Of a DNA stretch of 33,179 nucleotides, positions 26,827 through 33,179 are shown piece after piece. Under the pieces are notes generated by a model that did no database searches, had not been told where the DNA came from, and was given only the letters and a program-made list of their open reading frames with translations. The position numbers were made by a program, and so were the translations under genes. Location: the NCBI GenBank assembly GCA_001003705.1, contig LCPQ01000008.1, forward strand, positions 1 through 33,179, written 5' to 3'. The stretch's first letter is position 1. Every line of letters starts with the position of its first letter. The stretch is from Parcubacteria group bacterium GW2011_GWA2_48_9 (GTDB lineage Bacteria; Patescibacteriota; Patescibacteriia; UBA10025).

Positions 26827-27774
26827 ATGAGTACCGAAGAGCACCATCACGACGTTATCACTCAGGTGACCGAGCAGTTCGCTGAAGTGTACAGCGGCTC
26901 GAGCCAGGGAATATACATCTTCCTTGACGACCATCATTATTCGCTGAATAACCGCTTACTCGGCTTGCTTGGCTATGCGTCTACCGATGAGATACTGGCT
27001 GACGGCAAGTCATTCCTGGAAAAACTGATCGAACCCCAGAGCCAGGCAAAATTGGTCGAAGCATACCAAGCTGCCATGCAGCAGATGACAGGTTCCACGC
27101 TGTCCGTGAGTTGGCTGAAAAAATCGGCCACCGAAAGTGGTGGTGGAGTCTCGGGTTTGGCCGCGCAAGTTCGTAATTGGGAAGCCATTAAGGTGGTGCG
27201 AAAGTGTTTCCCCACGCTCTCGCAAATCATTCCAGATATTTGGGTGTGGACCGATGTCGCTCGGGCGCGCCAGTTGGGTGGTCCGACGAGCGCGAATAGT
27301 TGGGGGTCGCTCTACATGATTCATTCCACTTGGCCGTATCGCTTTGTGGCGCTCTCGGTCTATGGCCTGGACCTTTCCGAGAAACTTCTCGATATAGCGA
27401 AAAAAGACAATCCGACGGTAGAGTTTACTCAAGGCGACATGCGGCAGCTCCCATATGCTGATGGACAGTTCGACGGCGTGTTTGCGAAAGCGTCGCTTCT
27501 TCATATTAAGAAGGACGATATTGACCAGGTATTGAGTGAGATACGCCGGGTGCTCAGACCCAAAGGTATCTTTCATGCGGCGGTGAAACAGGGTGAAGGG
27601 GAAAAAGAAGAGACAGAGGATGATTACGGGTACTCATACAAGCGATTTTTTTCATACTGGCAGCCGGAAGAGTTTAAACGTCTGCTCACTGAGAGGGGAT
27701 TCAACATCACTAACTCCGATATTCTCAAGCGTTCATTCACCTGGATCAGGATTATTGCGGTGAAGGGGGAATAG
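26827..27774 (+). CDS. Chimeric ORF: N-terminal PAS-like domain, anomalous linker, C-terminal class I methyltransferase fragment
   Basis: PAS-like 'GIYIFLDDHHYSLNNRLLGLLGY'; MTase 'YGLDLSEKLLDIAKKDNPTVEFTQGDMRQLPYADGQFDGVFAKASLLHI...LRPKGIFHAAVKQGEG'. Confidence 0.75.
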   Translation: MSTEEHHHDVITQVTEQFAEVYSGSSQGIYIFLDDHHYSLNNRLLGLLGYASTDEILADGKSFLEKLIEPQSQAKLVEAYQAAMQQMTGSTLSVSWLKKSATESGGGVSGLAAQVRNWEAIKVVRKCFPTLSQIIPDIWVWTDVARARQLGGPTSANSWGSLYMIHSTWPYRFVALSVYGLDLSEKLLDIAKKDNPTVEFTQGDMRQLPYADGQFDGVFAKASLLHIKKDDIDQVLSEIRRVLRPKGIFHAAVKQGEGEKEETEDDYGYSYKRFFSYWQPEEFKRLLTERGFNITNSDILKRSFTWIRIIAVKGE

Positions 27775-27794
27775 TTTTTCAGTAAAGAGTAGTC

Positions 27795-27908
27795 TTGCCT
27801 TCGGCGAGTCACGTTTTTTTTGATAAAAAAGTAACGAAAAAAATCAAGTCGCGCCAAACTCCCCCGCACACCGTAAAATGGTGTGGGGGTCAAACAGTGG
27901 CGCGACAG
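27795..27908. repeat. Dispersed palindromic repeat, copy B
   Basis: See copy A; same nested stems with a C-to-T change giving a G.U pair in the inner stem. Confidence 0.9.
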
Positions 27909-27960
27909 GCTGCTTTTGACGTTGGTAGTTCGAAGCCGAGGTCACCCTTTATTTAAAAGA

Positions 27961-28012
27961 AAAAACGGTTCCCACATCGGTGAGAGCCGTCAGGTAGAAC
28001 CGTTTTTTTTGG
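27961..28012. terminator. Bidirectional terminator hairpin
   Basis: AAAAAACGGTTC...GAACCGTTTTTTTT between convergent genes. Confidence 0.8.
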
Positions 28013-28013
28013 T

Positions 28014-28940
28014 TTACCCTTCCAGGTCGTGGAGGGCGTTGATTCGTTTGGGCATCGCTGGGTGAGTCGAGAACATGTCGTTCGGGTACGGATCCTCCGT
28101 ACAGAGTCCGCCGAAGGCGGTACCCGCGATGGGTCCGGCGATCTGAGCCCGGCCGCTGATTTTTTGCAGGGCCGTGATGAGGGGTCGACTGGTTCCCATC
28201 CGGCGCGCAGATCTCGCGTCGGCCGCGTATTCCCGTTGCCGTGAGACGAACATTTGGAGAATGACTCCGAGGATCCGCCCAAGCAAATAGAGTGTGCCGC
28301 CGACGAGGAGGATGACGAGTAACGCGGCGCCGCCGCTTCCTTTCGAGTTGGACGACGATCGGCGACTGTTGCCTGCTTTCCACGGTCCGAATCGCCAGAT
28401 CATCCAGCCGGTAAAGGACATTGTCATGACGGCGTACATCATCATCATCGAAACGAGAATATCCTTGTTCAGGATGTGTCCCACTTCGTGGGCCATCACC
28501 GCCGTGAGTTCCTGATCGGACAGCCGCTCGACGATGCCTTCGGTCGCGCCGACTGCCGACATGAATCTGATGCCCCACCCGAACGCGATTGCGTTCATCT
28601 CGCCACTCGGGATCATGTAGATCCTTGGGCGCGGCCTGAAATGTGCGGGACAGGCCCGAACGACAGCATCCCATAGTTTGGGACATTGCTCACGATACCG
28701 AATTCGGTACGCCTTCATGCTCCACTTCACGATGAGCTCGTTGAAAATGAGCATGATAGCGCCAATCACACCGGCACCGATAGCTCCCCACCGGAAGTAC
28801 TCGGTGGCCGATGGCGCCCATTTCTGAATCGCCGCCCAGCACAGGACATAGACCAAGACAAGTGCCAAGAATGCGACGATGAAGCTGACCCAACTCCGCA
28901 GCCAGGTCCCGAAAACGCGATACCCTTTTACCCTGTTCAC
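28014..28940 (-). CDS. HtpX-like M48 zinc metalloprotease
   Basis: 'VMAHEVGHILNKD' HExxH, N-terminal TMs, 'EYAADARSARRMG'. Confidence 0.93.
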   Translation of the reverse strand: MNRVKGYRVFGTWLRSWVSFIVAFLALVLVYVLCWAAIQKWAPSATEYFRWGAIGAGVIGAIMLIFNELIVKWSMKAYRIRYREQCPKLWDAVVRACPAHFRPRPRIYMIPSGEMNAIAFGWGIRFMSAVGATEGIVERLSDQELTAVMAHEVGHILNKDILVSMMMMYAVMTMSFTGWMIWRFGPWKAGNSRRSSSNSKGSGGAALLVILLVGGTLYLLGRILGVILQMFVSRQREYAADARSARRMGTSRPLITALQKISGRAQIAGPIAGTAFGGLCTEDPYPNDMFSTHPAMPKRINALHDLEG

Positions 28941-29167
28941 TGTTTCCCTCCCGGAATGAGTGATATTTCTCTCAAGTTTTCAAAGGCCAGTTAGCGCCGC
29001 ATGGTAGCAAAAAGCATGCTGCTAGTCAAGGTGCGGGAGTGAGCAATAGTAACCATGTCTTCGGCGGGCAGCTTTCCTTGACTCTTTGTGATGTTGTGCT
29101 AAGGTAGCGCCCTGAAAACAAACCGTTGTTACGCAGTCAAACGCTCTACAGATGGAGGGCTCAAAAA

Positions 29168-29593
29168 ATGTTCAAAGTAATCCACACCGATAAGGCGTCC
29201 GCTGCACTCGGGCACTACACCCAGGCCATCGTCGTCCCGCCGGGACACGCATTCATCTTTGTATCGGGGCAGATCGGATTGATTCCGGGCGCCTCGGACA
29301 TATGTGACGGGCACAGTGCAGTGGTCCAGACAGAGCTTGCCATGAGAAATGCGCAGGCGATTCTCCGGGAAGCGGGTGCCGACCTGAAGAACGTGGTATT
29401 CGCCACGGTTCTGCTGGCCGACATGGCCGATATGGCAGCCGTGAACGCGGAATACGCGTCGCTGTTCGGTGACCACAAACCGGCACGTGCGTCATTCCAA
29501 CCGGCCAGCCTCCCCAGAGGCGCGAAGGTCGAGATCGTTCTCACCGCGGCCGTATGGGTGCCGACCGGCGCAGGCGACAGCGCGCCTGCATGA
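29168..29593 (+). CDS. RidA/YjgF family protein
   Basis: 'ALGHYTQAIVVPPGHAFIFVSGQIGLIPG', 'AMRNAQAILREAGADLKNVVFATVLLADM', 'ARASFQPASLPRGAKVEIVLTA'. Confidence 0.95.
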   Translation: MFKVIHTDKASAALGHYTQAIVVPPGHAFIFVSGQIGLIPGASDICDGHSAVVQTELAMRNAQAILREAGADLKNVVFATVLLADMADMAAVNAEYASLFGDHKPARASFQPASLPRGAKVEIVLTAAVWVPTGAGDSAPA

Positions 29594-29621
29594 GGTTCCA
29601 TCGCAACCAGACATTGTTCGT

Positions 29622-29652
29622 AAGGGTCCCGCACAGCGCGACCCTTTTTCCT
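29622..29652 (+). terminator. Rho-independent terminator
   Basis: AGGGTC...GACCCTTTTTCC. Confidence 0.65.
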
Positions 29653-29734
29653 TTAGGTTGATTTTTCGTAAAAATCACTGTATACTTCATATATATTTAT
29701 CCGATCCACGCACTTGCGCGGAGTTTTTTCGTGT

Positions 29735-30274
29735 ATGACACAACGACGAATGTACCTCGATGAATATCCGTATTTTGTGACCTTCCGAACAAGGGTTGAT
29801 TTACGGTTGTTTGAGGATGAGGAGTATGCGGAATTGTTGGCAAAAATTATGTTCAACGCGGGCCGGTTAAAACAGTACGACATATTGGCATACCAAATCA
29901 TGCCGACCCATGTTCATTTGTTGGTTTTTCATAATAACAATTCGACCGCGCCCACGGAGAGGCGCGTTCCGGGGATTTATAAACCAAACCCAACGCGGGA
30001 CTCCGCGCCCGCGGTGGGGAATGAAAATTATACCATTTCCCAATTCATGTACACGGTTAAATCGTATTTTGCAAAAGTGTTACGTGTGAAATATGGTATT
30101 CCTTATTCCATCCTCTAACCCCGTTTCTATACCCGCATCGTTGATACTCCCAAATACCTCCGCACCGTCGTCGAATACATCCGGTTCAATCCCGATAAAA
30201 CAAATTTGTCAGAAAAATACAGCCGCGTCCCGTACCAGTTTATTGATGGTGAGAAAATTAACCAGCTATTGTAA
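29735..30274 (+). pseudogene. RAYT-like (REP-associated Y1/HUH) transposase with in-frame TAA at 30116-30118
   Basis: 'MPTHVHLLVF' HUH motif, 'ISQFMYTVKSYFAKVLRVKYGIPYSIL*PRFYTRIVDTPKYLRTVVEYIRFNPDKTNLSEKYSRVPYQFIDGEKINQLL*' continues in frame after the stop; exact start uncertain. Confidence 0.88.
29945..30015. repeat. REP-like hairpin doublet (two inverted 24-nt units) inside the RAYT ORF
   Basis: ACCGCGCCCACGGAGAGGCGCGTT (29945-29968) and reverse complement ACCGCGGGCGCGGAGTCCCGCGTT (29992-30015). Confidence 0.82.
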
Positions 30275-30325
30275 AAAACCACCTGCCACCGCGATCATTT
30301 CACGGAGTGAAGTTTTTATCGCAAA

Positions 30326-30360
30326 AAGAAAACGCGCAGCCGAGTATTCAGCTGCGCGAA
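30326..30360 (-). terminator. Terminator of nitronate monooxygenase gene
   Basis: Minus strand CGCGCAGCTGAATACTCGGCTGCGCGTTTTCTTTTT. Confidence 0.82.
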
Positions 30361-30363
30361 GTA

Positions 30364-31458
30364 TCAGTGTGCATGTGGCAAGGTGAGCGTCGAGGCGCGG
30401 ACGCCGTCCATCAACTCAGTAACGAGCTCGTGGACGGACATGATCCTGGTAACTCGCGGAGCGTTGGCACCGCAGAAGATCAGGCCGTTGGCGACGTCGC
30501 CTTTGTACGAATTGTCGAGCCGTTCTGCTATGCAGAATCCTGCTGCATCACGTTCACACGAGGTAATGCAGTGAAAAGGACAGCTCGGCGCGGGGATGTC
30601 ACCGCCTTGCAGTTGCCGTAAGAACTCGTTGGCGATCACTCTGCCGGGCATACCTACGGGGGATTTGATGATCCGCACATCTTCCGGACGGGCATTCAGG
30701 TACTCCCGCTTGAATTCCATTGCCACGGGGCATTCGTGAGTTGCCACGAACCGCGTACCCATCTGCACGCCAGAAGCTCCGAGTGAGAGCATCCTGGCTA
30801 TATCATCGCCGGTGAAGATGCCGCCCGCGGTGATCAGGGGAATCTTTCGACCGCATGCATCTTCATACGGTTTTATGACCTCGAGCGTTTGCTGGAGAAT
30901 ACTCTCAAGAGTAAAATCCTCCAGATGCTCCAGCTGATCCAACGAGAATCCCAGGTGACCCCCGGCGAGCGGACCTTCAATAATGAAGGCGTCGGGTATG
31001 CGACGGTAGTGCTCCCACCTTTTGAGGATGATACCGGCGAGTCTCGCCGAACTAATGATGGGCACCAGTGCCACGTCCGGGTCTTCGACCACAGCCGGCA
31101 GAGCACGGGGAATACCTGCGCCATAGACGATGATATTTGCACCGCCCTGTACTGCCGTGGCGATGAGGTCATCTACATTCGATAATGCCCCCATGACGTT
31201 GACAGCGAATGGCCTGTCTGTCCGCGCCCTCAGCTGTGAGAGCTCATACTGCAGTGCGGCTCGCGATGTCGTGACGAAATGCGTACCGCTCATGCCGTGT
31301 GAGAGATCACCCAGACCCATGGAGGTGAGGGTACCCAGGCACGATTCCTCGAGCACAGCCAGCACCAGTTGCCAGCCAGAAATCTTCACTCCCATACCTC
31401 CGGAAACCAGAGGTAGTGGAAATTCCCATCGACCGATCTGCAGTCTCGGGATATTCAT
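30364..31458 (-). CDS. Nitronate monooxygenase / 2-nitropropane dioxygenase family (FMN TIM barrel)
   Basis: 'PLVSGGMGVKISGWQLVLAV', 'PLAGGHLGF', 'PLITAGGIFTGDDIARMLSLGASGVQMGTRFVATHECP'. Confidence 0.93.
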   Translation of the reverse strand: MNIPRLQIGRWEFPLPLVSGGMGVKISGWQLVLAVLEESCLGTLTSMGLGDLSHGMSGTHFVTTSRAALQYELSQLRARTDRPFAVNVMGALSNVDDLIATAVQGGANIIVYGAGIPRALPAVVEDPDVALVPIISSARLAGIILKRWEHYRRIPDAFIIEGPLAGGHLGFSLDQLEHLEDFTLESILQQTLEVIKPYEDACGRKIPLITAGGIFTGDDIARMLSLGASGVQMGTRFVATHECPVAMEFKREYLNARPEDVRIIKSPVGMPGRVIANEFLRQLQGGDIPAPSCPFHCITSCERDAAGFCIAERLDNSYKGDVANGLIFCGANAPRVTRIMSVHELVTELMDGVRASTLTLPHAH

Positions 31459-31610
31459 GTTCTCCTCCAGTTCTCGTTCGGTTTAGAAGTCTTGGTAACG
31501 AACTAAAAAACACGTTTTGTATTTGTGTGATGTACAGCATGAATGGTGTGGGTTATAGGGGGAGTTGTCAATACCGTGCTATCTAGACTCTAATGAATTT
31601 ATTTTTAGGG

Positions 31611-31693
31611 GTCCGCTGAACCCTGAACCTGTCTGTCGTAGCTTCAGCGACGGCAGCGGACTTGCCAACCGAAGCACAACCTGCGGAGGTTGG
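31611..31693 (+). repeat. Hairpin cluster upstream of 31730 ORF
   Basis: GTCCGCTG (31611-31618)/CAGCGGAC (31654-31661); CCAACC (31665-31670)/GGTTGG (31688-31693). Confidence 0.6.
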
Positions 31694-31729
31694 TTGATTT
31701 TCGGCGAAAATGAGGGTACGCTCAAAAAA

Positions 31730-31987
31730 ATGACCGACCTCTACGAAAAAGTAAAAAAGTTGCTGGAGCAGAACACCAAGCCATTTCTCTCCATGTTTGC
31801 CCATGAGTCGGACAAGTATACTATCGTCCTGAATCGCACGGATGACTATCGCCAATACATGAAAGAAGAACAAGATCCCTGTCACATCGGTACGCCGGAG
31901 ATAGAGACAGACCGCATCGTGACCATGCCAAATAACCATCGGCAGGTGGTCGACTACATTTCCAAGTACATCCAGGAGAGAAAGTAG
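31730..31987 (+). CDS. Small hypothetical protein
   Basis: ORF MTDLYEKVKKLLEQNTKPFLSMFAHESDKYTIVLNRTDDY; the longer ORF to 31565 runs through hairpins and is probably not translated. Confidence 0.55.
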   Translation: MTDLYEKVKKLLEQNTKPFLSMFAHESDKYTIVLNRTDDYRQYMKEEQDPCHIGTPEIETDRIVTMPNNHRQVVDYISKYIQERK

Positions 31988-32015
31988 CTGTAGGCAGGTT
32001 GTCCTTCGCGCGAGG

Positions 32016-32067
32016 TTGACAATCACTTGACAATTGTATAGTGGTTGGTTTACAATTACTTTACAAT
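32016..32067 (+). promoter_or_regulatory. Four phased TTKACAAT boxes overlapping the start codon
   Basis: TTGACAAT at 32016 and 32027; TTTACAAT at 32049 and 32060; spacing 11/22/11 bp. Confidence 0.7.
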
Positions 32068-33121
32068 GCTGACTAAAGAGAAAATACTTCAGGCTGCTAA
32101 GGAAAAGAGGCAAATACGCACTGCCCAGTTTACTCGCGGTTTCGGGGTATCCCGCCAGTATGTGAGCGGGCTTATCCGGTTGCTAGTCGCCTCCGAGCAG
32201 CTGATCAAAATTGGTTCCACCCGTCGTGCGTTTTACGTGCTCCCTACGTACGCCCGTAGGCATCCGGAAATTCTCCCGTCACGCTTTTTGAAAACGTACA
32301 CGAATAAAGGACTGGAAGAACACCAGGTCTTGGCTGAAGTTGAAAAGAAATTCACCGTCGTTAGCCAGCTCAAGGAAACACTCAGGGATATATTCACGTA
32401 CGCGTTTTCTGAGATGTGTAACAATGCCATTGAGCATTCGAGGTCAAAAAGTATTTCTGTTGAAGTTTTCCTCAAAGCCAAAGAGCTATGTTTCATAATT
32501 GATGACGCGGGCATAGGGGTGTTTAGAAACGTTATGAAAAAGAGAAACCTGCGATCGCCGCTCGAAGCCATCCAAGACCTTCTGAAAGGCAAGACCACCA
32601 CCATGCCGAAAGCCCACTCCGGAGAAGGCATCTTCTTTACCTCAAAAGCTGCAGATGAGTTTACGTTAGATAGCTATGGCTACCAGATGATCACAAATAA
32701 TACGATTCCCGACGTGTTTATTCGCCAGGTTCCACGGAGCAAGCGCGGGACGAGAGTAACGTTCAAAATTCGTACGGATTCGAGCCGTCACCTGAGTGAA
32801 GTATTTAAAAGATACGCCGATCTCAAGTCGGAAAGTGGCTATGGATTCGACAAGACGGAAATTCGGGTGAAACTTTTTACTCTCGGAGGCATACATATCT
32901 CGCGGTCGCAAGCGCGCCGCGTTCTTCATGGACTCGAAAAATTTAAGATTATCCTGTTCGATTTTGATAAAGTTACCATGGTAGGGCAGGCATTTGCTGA
33001 TGAAATCTACCGGGTTTTTCACTCAAAGTATCCAGATATAGAATTGAACGCAACGAACATGAATGAAGCGGTGCGGTTCATGGTTATGCACGCTAAGACG
33101 GAAGCAGAGAGAAAAAAGTAA
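32066..33121 (+). CDS. HTH - GHKL (HATPase) - STAS-like DUF4325 fusion regulator
   Basis: N-terminal wHTH 'RQIRTAQFTRGFGVSRQYVSGLIRLL', ATPase N/G boxes 'FSEMCNNAIEHS', 'DDAGIGVF', 'HSGEGIFFTSKAADEF', C-terminal 'ILFDFDKVTMVGQAFADEIYRVF'. Confidence 0.88.
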   Translation: MLTKEKILQAAKEKRQIRTAQFTRGFGVSRQYVSGLIRLLVASEQLIKIGSTRRAFYVLPTYARRHPEILPSRFLKTYTNKGLEEHQVLAEVEKKFTVVSQLKETLRDIFTYAFSEMCNNAIEHSRSKSISVEVFLKAKELCFIIDDAGIGVFRNVMKKRNLRSPLEAIQDLLKGKTTTMPKAHSGEGIFFTSKAADEFTLDSYGYQMITNNTIPDVFIRQVPRSKRGTRVTFKIRTDSSRHLSEVFKRYADLKSESGYGFDKTEIRVKLFTLGGIHISRSQARRVLHGLEKFKIILFDFDKVTMVGQAFADEIYRVFHSKYPDIELNATNMNEAVRFMVMHAKTEAERKK

Positions 33122-33179
33122 ATTCCACTCAAATGTTCGCTAGCTTAGATGAAGAATCATAACTCTATGCACAAACCCG

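Noticed and set aside
27949-28686. Alternative-frame Arg-rich ORFs over HtpX
   Set aside because: HtpX motifs clearly define the coding frame; the others are GC-driven shadows.
30364-31458. Nitronate monooxygenase as part of a specialised gene cluster
   Set aside because: It stands alone with its own terminator and the neighbours are functionally unrelated.

Overview
33.2-kb bacterial chromosomal window. Gene content and style (dnaG-rpoD, small proteins, many single-pass secreted proteins, group I intron at a tRNA) suggest a CPR/Patescibacteria-like genome, but this is inference with no database check. The left end carries a DUF475/TerC-like membrane protein, DnaG primase, the principal sigma factor RpoD and tRNA-Asn(GUU). 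The middle carries a PEBP protein, a Kef-type antiporter, a MutY-like glycosylase, a second tRNA-Asn(GUU), a tandem MazG pair, a zincin, a DEAD-box helicase, DsbB, UbiA, and two ECF-sigma/membrane-protein operons. The right end carries Cys-rich secreted proteins, PEGA lipoproteins, cyclophilin, an AI-2E family transporter, a PAS/methyltransferase chimera, HtpX, RidA, a RAYT-like HUH transposase pseudogene, nitronate monooxygenase, and an HTH-HATPase-STAS-like protein. Observations most worth a second look: (1) a group I intron flanked by partial tRNA-Asn exons, directly behind an intact tRNA-Asn whose acceptor stem is extended by 10 bp; (2) modular palindromic intergenic repeats, plus a RAYT pseudogene with a covarying REP-like hairpin doublet inside its reading frame; (3) an unlisted small zinc-ribbon ORF interrupted by an in-frame TGA; (4) four TTKACAAT boxes at 11/22/11-bp phasing upstream of the HTH-ATPase-STAS gene; (5) a MutY-like protein with no cysteine; (6) a PAS-methyltransferase fusion missing SAM motif I. 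No CRISPR array or rRNA was seen.
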